Below are positions 1-6,276 of a DNA stretch of 11,877 nucleotides, one piece after another. The position numbers and the translations under genes were made by a program. The DNA comes from Synechococcaceae bacterium WBB_10_009 (GTDB lineage: Bacteria; Cyanobacteriota; Cyanobacteriia; PCC-6307; Cyanobiaceae): assembly GCA_010030955.1 (NCBI GenBank), contig RHBP01000042.1, forward strand, positions 1 to 11,877, in the 5' to 3' direction. Each line of letters starts with the position of its first letter. Positions within the stretch are counted from its first letter, which is position 1. The notes beneath the pieces are model-generated. The model had not been told where the DNA came from. It saw only the letters and a program-made list of their open reading frames with translations, and searched no databases.

Positions 1-300
1 GGTGTCGGCGATGGCGAAGGCCTCGGTTTCGAAGCCGATGGCATCCCCCGAATACCAGCTGGTGCCGGTGGAGTTGATGTAGAAGAAGATCGGCTTCTCC
101 GGGTTGTCAAACTCCAGGTAGAGCAGCTGGGCAATGATCAGCTCGGTCACGTCAATGCCCATCTGGCGCTTGGCGTCGTCGTCGCTGAACAGCGGCAAGC
201 CCAGGTACACGATCCGCTCCTTGAGCAGCAAGGAGGGCAGGTCCGGCGGTGGGGTGCGCATCACGGCGGAATCGCCGTAGTAGGGAGCTGACACCGACAT
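1..300 (-). CDS. clpR: ClpR, Clp protease core subunit without protease motif (5' part, truncated by window)
   Basis: The gene starts at an ATG on the minus strand at 298-300 and runs off the left edge, so only the first 100 residues are visible. The start reads MSVSAPYYGDSAVMRTPPPD, followed by DLPSLLLKERIVYLG, VTELIIAQLLYLEFDNPEK and IFFYINSTGTSWYSGDAIG. This is the ClpP fold. Where an active ClpP has INSPGG, this protein has INSTGT, which points to the ClpR type, a structural subunit that joins ClpP3 in the cyanobacterial mixed proteolytic core and works with an AAA+ unfoldase in the cytoplasm. The catalytic Ser/His/Asp positions lie beyond the window, so loss of catalysis cannot be confirmed. 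The gene lies 32 bp downstream of the PIN/TRAM gene on the same strand, so the two may share a transcript. In related genomes a clpP gene often follows clpR. The alternative is another ClpP paralogue. Confidence 0.8.
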   Translation of the reverse strand, partial: MSVSAPYYGDSAVMRTPPPDLPSLLLKERIVYLGLPLFSDDDAKRQMGIDVTELIIAQLLYLEFDNPEKPIFFYINSTGTSWYSGDAIGFETEAFAIADT

Positions 301-332
301 CCGCGGATCCACTGCAGGCCTGAAGCGGGAGC

Positions 333-1490
333 CTAGCGGGGGTTGGCTTTGTCCTGATCGCCCCTGGTGGACCGTTTGGGGGCGGATTTCCCGCGGCTGC
401 GGCCGCCGCTCGCCTCCATCGGTTCGCCGCCATCCAGCCGCCCGAACACCATGCGGCCGGTGGGGGTCTGCAGGGCCCCGGTGATCGTCACCGCCAGGCG
501 CTCGCCGCTGCGGCCGTGGGCACCATCCACCACCACCATCGTGCCGTCCTCCAGGTAGCCCACCCCCTGGTGGGATTCCTTGCCGTCGCGCACGATCTTG
601 AGGTTGAGCTCATCGCCGGGCTGCACTTCGGGCCGCAGGGCGATCACCAGCTCACTGAGGTTCATCACCTTGAGGCTCTGCACCTCGGCCACCTTGGCCA
701 GGTTGTAGTCGGCGGTGAGCAGGGTGCCGCCGGTGTCGGCCGCCAGCTTGAGCAGCTTGTCGTCGACCCCATTGCCCTCGTAGCGGGTGGTGTTCACCAC
801 CAGCCGGCGGCCGTAGCGCTCCCGCAGGTCGCTCAGCAGCTTGAGGCCGCGGCGCCCCTTGGCGCGTTTCTCGGTGTTGCTGGAATCGGCCAGGGCCTGC
901 AGCTCATCGATCACCGACTGGGCCACGATCACCTGGCCCTCCAGCAGCCCCGATTCCAACAGCCCGCGGATGCGGCCGTCGATGATCACGCTGGTGTCGA
1001 GGATCTTGGCGCTGGCCGGCATCAGCACGCCGTCGGCCACCAGCAGGGCTTCGGCGTTGCTGGGGTTGAACAGGCGCAGCAGGGTGCGGCCGTGCACCTC
1101 CGCCAGGTTGTAGCCCGACACCCCGAAGAACACGTTGGCGGCGATCGCCGCCAGGGGCTTCACCAGCACCAGCTCCCAGGGGAGCGAGAGGAACAGGATC
1201 GGCGAGATCAGCAGGTTGGCCACCAGCAGGCCGAGGATCAGGCCCACCGCGCGGCTCACCAGCAGGTCGGTGGGCATGCTGCGCACCTGCTCCATCAGCC
1301 GGCGCCGCAGCCGCTGGAACACCACGCCCGCCAGCAGCCCCGCCAGGGCGCCGGCACCCCCCAGGATCCAGCTCAGCTGCTCCAGGTTTTGGATGCGGAT
1401 CAGCTGCTGCTCCGGCAGCAGATCCACCCCCAGCCAGCCGGCCGCGGCGCCGGACACCACGAAGAGCACCAGGATGAGGCTGTCCACCAT
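333..1490 (-). CDS. PIN/TRAM domain membrane protein (YacL/Ycf81-like)
   Basis: This 385-residue protein has an N-terminal membrane part, then a PIN nuclease-like domain and a TRAM domain. Hydrophobic segments lie at about residues 2-20, 40-58, 78-98 and 105-125. The PIN domain (about 160-280) has the expected acidic residues in ILDTSVIIDGRI, SVIDELQALAD, VDDKLLKLA and LLTADYNLAKVA. The TRAM part (about 290-355) includes GVGYLEDGTMVVVDGA, and the tail is basic and probably disordered. PIN domains usually cut RNA and TRAM domains bind RNA, so a membrane-anchored ribonuclease is plausible, but the substrate is unknown. The family matches Bacillus YacL and plastid Ycf81. The start at 1490 (MVDSLILVLF) is preferred to an upstream in-frame ATG at 1538 because it puts the first hydrophobic segment at the N-terminus. 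clpR follows 32 bp downstream. Confidence 0.88.
   Translation of the reverse strand: MVDSLILVLFVVSGAAAGWLGVDLLPEQQLIRIQNLEQLSWILGGAGALAGLLAGVVFQRLRRRLMEQVRSMPTDLLVSRAVGLILGLLVANLLISPILFLSLPWELVLVKPLAAIAANVFFGVSGYNLAEVHGRTLLRLFNPSNAEALLVADGVLMPASAKILDTSVIIDGRIRGLLESGLLEGQVIVAQSVIDELQALADSSNTEKRAKGRRGLKLLSDLRERYGRRLVVNTTRYEGNGVDDKLLKLAADTGGTLLTADYNLAKVAEVQSLKVMNLSELVIALRPEVQPGDELNLKIVRDGKESHQGVGYLEDGTMVVVDGAHGRSGERLAVTITGALQTPTGRMVFGRLDGGEPMEASGGRSRGKSAPKRSTRGDQDKANPR
1140..1149. other. HIP1-type palindrome GGCGATCGCC
   Basis: The 10-bp form of the highly iterated palindrome found in many cyanobacterial genomes. It lies inside the PIN/TRAM coding region. Its value here is as a lineage marker; no local function is implied. 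Confidence 0.6.
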
Positions 1491-1548
1491 GGCTGGTGCT
1501 GTGGCTGCCGCGAGCTCTGAACAGGCAGCATGCCCCATCCCGGGGGGT

Positions 1549-2829
1549 TTGGCCCGGGGAGGTAACCGGCCTTCAGGGGCGGGCTGGCCGCCCCGCAGCG
1601 CCTACCTGCACATCCCCTTTTGCCACCGGCGTTGTTTTTACTGCGATTTCCCGGTGGTGCCCCTGGGGGATCGGGCCGGCGCCGAGCCGGGCCAGCCGGG
1701 CAGCGCCTCGATCGCCCACTACCTGGCCCAGCTGCTGCGGGAGATCGCCGCGTCGCCACCCGGGCCGCCGCTGTCCACGGTGTATGTGGGGGGCGGCACG
1801 CCGTCGCTGCTGGCGCCCCAGCAGCTGCGGCAGCTGCTGGCGGCCCTGCGCCATCGCTTTGGCATCGCCCCCGGCGCCGAGCTGAGCCTGGAGCTCGACC
1901 CCGCCAGCTTTGATGAAGCCCGCCTGGAGGGCTACCTGGCGGCGGGCATCACCCGGGTGAGCTTGGGGGTGCAGAGCTTCGATGACGCGGTGCTGGAGCA
2001 GCTGGGGCGCCGCCACCGCCGGGCCGATGCCCTGCAGGCGGCGGCTTGGTTGCGGGCGGCCCAGGGGCGCGGCCAGCTGGCCAGCTGGAGCCTGGATCTG
2101 ATCCAGGCCCTGCCGGGGCAGACCCTCGCGGCCTGGCGCCAACAGCTGCGGCAGGCCATCGCCCTGGAGCCGCCGCACCTCTCGATCTACGACCTGATCC
2201 TGGAGCCGGGCACGGTGTTCGAGCGGCTGGAGCGCCGCGGCCAGCTGGATCTGCCCGAGCACGACCTGGCCGCCGATCTGCAGGAGTGCACGGTGCGCAC
2301 GGTGGCGGCCGCCGGCTACGGCCATTACGAGGTGTCCAACTACGCCCGGCCCGGCCACGCCTCCCGCCACAACCGGGTGTATTGGAGCGGTGCGGGCTGG
2401 TGGGGGTTTGGGCTGGGGGCCACCGCGGCCCCCTGGGGCCGGCGCCAGGCCCGGCCCCGCACCCGCGAGGCCTACGGCGCCTGGTTGGCCCAGCAGCTCG
2501 ACCCCCCAAACGGCCCGGCCGCCGCCGATCCCGCCCCGGGGCCGGGGGTGCCCTTCGATGAGCGGGTGTTGGTGGGGCTGCGGCGGCGGGAGGGGGTGGC
2601 CCTTGAGGCCCTGGCCGCGGCGGCTGGGGTGGGGGCCGAGGCCCTGGCGGCCCTGCGGGCGGCCTGGCGGCCCTACCGCAAGGCGGGGGTGCTGCTGCAG
2701 GAGGGGCCCCGCTGGCGCCTGAGCGATCCGGAGGGCCTGGCCCTCAGCAATGCGGTGCTGCGGGAGTTGATGGGGTGGTGGGCGGATTGGGGGCCCCCTG
2801 AGGCTGCAGACCCGCCACCCAGCCCCTGA
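1549..2829 (+). CDS. hemW: HemW, radical SAM haem chaperone (formerly called HemN-like)
   Basis: A radical SAM protein of about 426 residues that carries haem, probably to membrane haem proteins. The iron-sulphur motif is CHRRCFYC (CX3CX2C, about residues 25-32) followed by DF. The true oxidase HemN has an extra cysteine there, so HemW is the better name. Other family marks are YVGGGTPS (SAM binding), SLGVQSFDD, LIQALPGQTL, SIYDLILEPGT, HYEVSNYARPG and the HNRVYW motif tied to haem binding. A winged-helix-like C-terminal part follows. The start is uncertain. TTG at 1549 gives 18 residues before YLHIPFC, typical of the family, and leaves room for a promoter. GTG at 1501 and ATG at 1489 are in frame, but ATG 1489 overlaps the start codon of the divergent PIN/TRAM gene. 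The last 86 bp overlap the end of panB, tail to tail. Confidence 0.9.
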   Translation: MARGGNRPSGAGWPPRSAYLHIPFCHRRCFYCDFPVVPLGDRAGAEPGQPGSASIAHYLAQLLREIAASPPGPPLSTVYVGGGTPSLLAPQQLRQLLAALRHRFGIAPGAELSLELDPASFDEARLEGYLAAGITRVSLGVQSFDDAVLEQLGRRHRRADALQAAAWLRAAQGRGQLASWSLDLIQALPGQTLAAWRQQLRQAIALEPPHLSIYDLILEPGTVFERLERRGQLDLPEHDLAADLQECTVRTVAAAGYGHYEVSNYARPGHASRHNRVYWSGAGWWGFGLGATAAPWGRRQARPRTREAYGAWLAQQLDPPNGPAAADPAPGPGVPFDERVLVGLRRREGVALEALAAAAGVGAEALAALRAAWRPYRKAGVLLQEGPRWRLSDPEGLALSNAVLRELMGWWADWGPPEAADPPPSP

Positions 2830-3598
2830 GGGCATCGATGCAGAGCGCGCGGCCCTGCAGCAGCGGCGGGCAGAAGGGGGGCTGGCGCGCACTGAGGCCC
2901 AGCAGGTCGGCGGTGACGCGCACCTGGCCATCACAGCGGTCGCCGGCGCCGATGCCGATCACCGGAATCGCCAGCTCCGTGCTGAGGCCGGCCGCCAGCT
3001 CGGCGGGCACGTGCTCGAGCACCAGCGCGAAGCAGCCGGCGGCCTGCAGGTCGCGCGCTTGGCGTTTGAGCCGCTCCTGGCTGATCGGGTCGTTGGCCTG
3101 GCGGCGGTAGCCCAGCTGATGCACCGCCTGGGGCGTCAGCCCCAGGTGCCCCATCACCGGAATGCCGCTGCGCACCAGGCGGTCGACCACCGCCAGGGTT
3201 TCCGGCTCGGCCCCCTCCAACTTCACGCCGGCGGCGGGGCTGTCCTTGAGCACCTGGCCGGCGGCGGCCACGGCGTCATCGGCTCCGCACTGGTAGCTGA
3301 GGAAGGGCAGGTCGGTGATGATCAGCGGCCGCTGCTCCGCGGGCCGTTGCAGCCCCCGCCCCACGGCGCGGGTGTGCAGGATCATCTCCTCGAGGGTCAC
3401 CGGCAGGGTGGTGGCGTGGCCCAGCACCACCATGGCCAGGGAGTCGCCCACCAGCACCACATCGGCGCCCGCCGCTTCCACCAGGGCCGCCGAGAGGGCA
3501 TCCCAGGCGGTGAGCACCGCGATCGGACGCCCCTCCTGCTTGCAGATGCGCAGATCAGCGGGTCGCACGCCCTGAGCTCCCTTGCGGCCGTGGCCCAT
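2744..3598 (-). CDS. panB: 3-methyl-2-oxobutanoate hydroxymethyltransferase
   Basis: PanB transfers a hydroxymethyl group from 5,10-methylenetetrahydrofolate to 2-oxoisovalerate, giving ketopantoate, the first committed step of pantothenate and coenzyme A synthesis in the cytoplasm. The TIM-barrel family motifs are all present: VLTAWDALSAALVE, ADVVLVGDSLAMVVLGH (metal-binding Asp), GVKLEGAE, IPVMGHLGLTPQAV, FALVLEHVPAELA (catalytic Glu) and VIGIGAGDRCDGQV. From ATG 3598 the protein has 284 residues, somewhat longer than the usual 260-270; the excess is a Pro-rich tail (about residues 260-284) encoded where panB overlaps hemW. ATG at 3607 and at 3643 are alternative in-frame starts. The 3643 start would put coding sequence inside ffs and is unlikely. 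The gene lies on the same strand as ftsZ but is separated from it by ffs on the opposite strand. Confidence 0.93.
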   Translation of the reverse strand: MGHGRKGAQGVRPADLRICKQEGRPIAVLTAWDALSAALVEAAGADVVLVGDSLAMVVLGHATTLPVTLEEMILHTRAVGRGLQRPAEQRPLIITDLPFLSYQCGADDAVAAAGQVLKDSPAAGVKLEGAEPETLAVVDRLVRSGIPVMGHLGLTPQAVHQLGYRRQANDPISQERLKRQARDLQAAGCFALVLEHVPAELAAGLSTELAIPVIGIGAGDRCDGQVRVTADLLGLSARQPPFCPPLLQGRALCIDALRGWVAGLQPQGAPNPPTTPSTPAAPHC

Positions 3599-3607
3599 TG
3601 CTAGCAT
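3599..3607 (+). promoter_or_regulatory. Candidate extended -10 promoter for ffs
   Basis: TGCTAGCAT fits the extended -10 pattern TGnTAnnAT. Its end at 3607 places transcription start near 3614, where the SRP RNA helix appears to begin. No convincing -35 box is seen at normal spacing; TTGCGG at 3582-3587 is only 14 bp away. The site overlaps the start of panB on the other strand. This is inference from position and motif. Confidence 0.4.
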
Positions 3608-3613
3608 CCGCTC

Positions 3614-3707
3614 GACTCGGACCCACGCGGCCCGGACGCCCAAATCTGGTCAGGACCGGAAGGGAGCAGCCACACGGGATGCTCCAGGCAGGCGTGGACT
3701 CCGGGTC
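3614..3707 (+). ncRNA. ffs: Signal recognition particle RNA, small bacterial (4.5S) type
   Basis: This RNA forms the core of SRP with Ffh and guides nascent membrane proteins to the translocon. The diagnostic apical segment TCAGGACCGGAAGGGAGC at 3650-3667 closely matches the conserved bacterial SRP domain IV, with the GGAA tetraloop at 3658-3661. The ends can pair: GACTCGGA (3614-3621) with TCCGGGTC (3700-3707), with one G-U pair, and then CACGC with GCGTG further in, as expected for a single rod of about 95-100 nt. The exact ends are estimates, within a few bases. No clear hairpin-plus-T terminator is visible before the ftsZ stop at 3719. The gene points towards ftsZ and away from panB, which packs three genes with almost no spacer. 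Confidence 0.88.
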
Positions 3708-3718
3708 ACCCCCTTGCT

Positions 3719-4850
3719 TCAGCCCTGGCGCCGGTTCAGCAGGAACGACGGGATCGCGGCACCGGCGGGCTCGCTGTCGCCACCGGCGTTGAGGAAGCTG
3801 CCCAGGGCCCGATCCGGACGGTAGCTGCCGCCGCCCTCGAAGCCCGTGGCGATCACGGTCACGTGGATTTCGCCCTCGAGGCGCTCATCCACCACGGCCC
3901 CCACGATGATGTTGGCCTCGGGATCCACCACGTCGTAGATCACTTCCGAGGCGGTGGTCATGTCCTCAAGGGTCATGTCCTTGCCACCGCTGATGTTGAT
4001 CACACAGCCCTTGGCGCCGTCGATGCGGGCCGACTCCAGCAGCGGGCTGCTGATGGCCGCCTGGGCGGCTTCGCTGGCGCGGGAGCGGCCGGAACCCACC
4101 CCCAGGCCCAGCAGGGCGGTGCCTGCGTCGGTCATCACCGAGCGCACGTCGGCGAAGTCCACATTCACCAGGCCCGGCTTGGTGATGATGTCGCTGATGC
4201 CTTTCACGCCCATGCGCAGCACGTCGTCGGCGGCGCGGAAGGCGTCCTGCAGCGGGGCGCCGGCGATGGCTTCCCGCAGGCGGTCGTTGGGGATCACGAT
4301 CAGGGTGTCCACATGCTCGGACAGGCGGGCGATGCCCTCCTCGGCCTGTGCGGCGGCGCCCTTCAAAACCGAACGGCTTGGTGACGATGCCCACCGTGAG
4401 GGCGCCGCATTCCTTGGCCACCTCCGCCACCACCGGCGCGGCGCCGGTGCCAGTGCCGCCGCCCATGCCGGCGGCGATGAACACCAGGTCGGCGCCCTGG
4501 AGGGTTTGGGCCAGGTCGCTGCGGGATTCCTCCGCCGCCTTCTGGCCGATGGCGGGGTTGCCGCCGGCGCCGAGCCCACGGGTGAGCTTCTGGCCCAGTT
4601 GCACCCGCTGCTTGGCGGCTGATTGCAGCAGCGCCTGGGCATCGGTGTTGAGCACCCGGTAGCCCACCCCCTGCAGATCGGAGGCGATCATGCGGTTCAC
4701 GGCGTTGCTGCCGCCGCCACCCACGCCGATTACCTCAATCCGGGCCGACTGGCTGGGCACGATGCCGGTGCCATTGGTGGTGGTGCTGGCACTGAGGCCT
4801 TCAGATGCGATCTCCATGGAAGGTCCCAAGCCGTTGGTGCTGCGCAGCAT
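3719..4850 (-). CDS. ftsZ: FtsZ, division ring GTPase, frameshifted in this sequence
   Basis: FtsZ is the tubulin-like GTPase that forms the cytokinetic ring. The first frame (4850 to about 4349) carries VIGVGGGGSNAVNRM, NTDAQALL, the tubulin signature GGGTGTGAAP and VTKPFGFEGRRR. The second frame (4348 to 3719) resumes at QAEEGIARL and carries DTLIVIPNDRL, NVDFADVR, NISGGKDMTL, GAVVDERLEGE and a C-terminal tail IPSFLLNRR, the usual docking peptide. The family normally reads RRRMRQA at the break. Here one A joins the third Arg codon (4350-4352) to CAG (4346-4348), exactly what loss of five bases from ATGCG(C) would leave. Restored, the protein would be 378 residues, a normal length. As written, translation would run into the wrong frame after residue 167. 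A later ATG at 4817 is an alternative start. The gene lies 20 bp after ftsQ. Confidence 0.93.
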
Positions 4851-4870
4851 TATGTCGTTGATCCGTGCGA

Positions 4871-5869
4871 TCAGATGCCGGATTCAGCACACCTTTGCCG
4901 GGGTGCCGGGGGGCGGCAACCGGCTGTCACCATTTGCTGGCTGATCAATCGCGGCCGCCGCGGGGCGGGGGCGATGGGGTGGGTTTGGCGGGCCGGTTGG
5001 CCTCGGCGATGCTCAGCCGTGGCTTGCCCGGTGCCCGGCAGCCCCAGCTCCGGCTGGTCGGGATCGCTGAGGTCGATCGATTGCACCTTGAGGCTGCGGA
5101 TCTGGCCGGGCAGGTGCACCGAGAGGTGCCGCAGCACCTCCAACCGCCGGGGCAGCCGTTGGTCCGGTGGCCCCAGGTGCACATCCCCCAGGGCCGCCGT
5201 GCGCAGCCAGAGGCTGCCGTTGGCTTCGAAGCGCACCTGCTGCAGGGCGCTGCCGAGGCGGCCCTGCTCTTCGAAGCCAACGGCAGCCTCTGGCTGCGCA
5301 CGGCGGCCCTGCTCCGCCAGCACCAGGGCCAGCTGGGGCCGCAGCCGCTCCTGCCAACCCAGCACCTGAACCTGGGGTGCGCCGCCGCCGCGGCCGCCCT
5401 GTTGCTGGCGGTTGGTCATCCAGTTGCCGAGGCGATCCACGTAGCCCCGCTCCAGGCCGCGGTTGCCGCGGCGCTCGGCGCGGGCCACCGCCTCCCGGTC
5501 GATCAGGGTGATGCGCAGCCGCGGCGGCAGCATCAGGCGGCTCACCTGCACCTGCTCCACCGGCAGGCCGGCGGACAGCCTTTGCGCCAGGGCTTGGGGT
5601 TTGAGCTGCAGCAGTTGCAGCGGCAGCTGCAGCTGCCCCTCGCGAATCACCTGCTCGCGGCTCACCTGGCGGCTGCCCAGCACCTCGATCTGGCTGGGGC
5701 TGCGCAGCACCCAACCCTGGCGCAGCAGGGCCCAGCTGAGGCCACCGGCCACGCCGGTGAGCACGACGATCCGCCACAGCTGCTGCAGGCGTTCCCGTTG
5801 GCGTTGCTGGCGCAGCTGTTTGCGGCGTTCGGGCGCCAACTGGGCGCGCCCCGGGGTGCTGCTGCTCAC
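4871..5869 (-). CDS. ftsQ: FtsQ, divisome membrane protein with POTRA domain
   Basis: FtsQ (DivIB family) is a bitopic membrane protein that links division proteins at the septum. The 332-residue product has a basic cytoplasmic head (about 1-30, rich in R and Q), one transmembrane segment (about 31-50, WRIVVLTGVAGGLSWALL), then a POTRA domain (about 56-130, from SPSQIEVLGSRQVSREQVI to RLRITLIDREAVARA) and a C-terminal domain including FEANGSLWLRT. The GTG start at 5869 overlaps the upstream stop as GTGA, which suggests coupled translation. ftsZ follows after 20 bp. Residues 190-204 come from a 45-nt in-frame insertion made of inverted ftsQ sequence, flanked by two copies of EQGR (186-189 and 201-204). 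Without it the protein would be 317 residues. The Pro/Arg-rich C-terminal tail (after about 290) is low-complexity and looks unconserved. Confidence 0.87.
   Translation of the reverse strand: MSSSTPGRAQLAPERRKQLRQQRQRERLQQLWRIVVLTGVAGGLSWALLRQGWVLRSPSQIEVLGSRQVSREQVIREGQLQLPLQLLQLKPQALAQRLSAGLPVEQVQVSRLMLPPRLRITLIDREAVARAERRGNRGLERGYVDRLGNWMTNRQQQGGRGGGAPQVQVLGWQERLRPQLALVLAEQGRRAQPEAAVGFEEQGRLGSALQQVRFEANGSLWLRTAALGDVHLGPPDQRLPRRLEVLRHLSVHLPGQIRSLKVQSIDLSDPDQPELGLPGTGQATAEHRRGQPARQTHPIAPAPRRPRLISQQMVTAGCRPPAPRQRCAESGI
5189..5311. repeat. Perfect 43-bp inverted repeat inside ftsQ
   Basis: Bases 5189-5231 are the exact reverse complement of 5269-5311, with a 37-base spacer (5232-5268). The arm begins CAGGGCCGCCGTGCGC and ends GGCTTCGAAG. 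In gene sense, the downstream arm (5231-5189) encodes the family-like segment FEANGSLWLRTAALG. The other arm (5311-5269) gives an out-of-character stretch, GRRAQPEAAVGFE, and is therefore probably the inverted copy. The mRNA could fold into a very stable hairpin here. Confidence 0.95.
5257..5314. repeat. 13-bp direct repeat bounding the ftsQ inverted insertion
   Basis: GGCGGCCCTGCTC occurs at 5257-5269 and again at 5302-5314, 45 bases apart. In gene sense each copy encodes EQGR. The direct repeat marks the edges of the inserted segment, and its multiple-of-three spacing keeps ftsQ in frame. Confidence 0.9.
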
Positions 5870-6276
5870 AGTTCGCAGCGGGAGCGGGCCATCAGTTCCG
5901 CCATCCAGCGGCGGGCGCGTTCGGCGTCGGCGAAGGGCACATCCTGTTGCTCACCGGCCCCCACCAGGCGCAGGCGACAGGCCCCCTGGGATTCTTCGGT
6001 GAGCGGCGCTTCGCCGGAGCCCAGGGCCAGCAGTTCCACCATCTCCAGACCCTTCACCACGAAGCTGCCCTTGGTGGTGAGCGTGCCGGATTCGAACACG
6101 CTCCAGCTGATCACCCCATCGATCAGGCGGGCGCCGCCGCAGTCGTCGAGCTTGGAGAGCTCAGCCCCCTCCGCCCAGGCGCGAAACAGCCGCTGGCGCC
6201 GCCGCTCCAGCCAGCCCAGGGCGGTGATCAGCGGGAACACCACCAACAGCGGCAGCCACAGCAGGCCGTGACTCAT
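5866..6276 (-). CDS. Uncharacterised 136-residue membrane-anchored protein between ddl and ftsQ
   Basis: I do not recognise a named family. The protein begins with a hydrophobic helix (about residues 4-22, LLWLPLLVVFPLITALGWL) followed at once by a basic stretch, ERRRQRLFRAW, which suggests an N-terminal anchor with the rest in the cytoplasm. The remainder (about 40-136) is mixed alpha/beta, with segments such as LIDGVISWSVFESGTL and GSFVVKGLEMVELLALG, and could form a small beta-rich domain. The ATG at 6276 overlaps the ddl stop (ATGA), and its stop overlaps the ftsQ start (GTGA), so translation is probably coupled on both sides. This placement inside a division cluster suggests, but does not show, a role in envelope growth or division. 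Confidence 0.82.
   Translation of the reverse strand: MSHGLLWLPLLVVFPLITALGWLERRRQRLFRAWAEGAELSKLDDCGGARLIDGVISWSVFESGTLTTKGSFVVKGLEMVELLALGSGEAPLTEESQGACRLRLVGAGEQQDVPFADAERARRWMAELMARSRCEL

Noticed and set aside
516..1520. Long plus-strand open frame (334 codons, very rich in H, Q, A, G) opposite the PIN/TRAM gene
   Set aside because: It is the antisense shadow of a well-supported gene in a GC-rich genome; the composition is typical of such shadows and no domain is seen.
1573..2934. Minus-strand open frame (453 codons) opposite hemW
   Set aside because: Complement of a gene with all HemW motifs; the translation is rich in P, Q, R and G without domains.
4345..4361. Programmed ribosomal frameshifting in ftsZ
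   Set aside because: No slippery heptamer or obvious stimulatory structure is seen at the junction, and the missing residues match a simple deletion from a conserved motif.
4865..6271. Plus-strand open frame (468 codons) opposite ftsQ and the unknown gene
   Set aside because: It is a shadow frame. The minus-strand reading has clear FtsQ features and coupled starts and stops.
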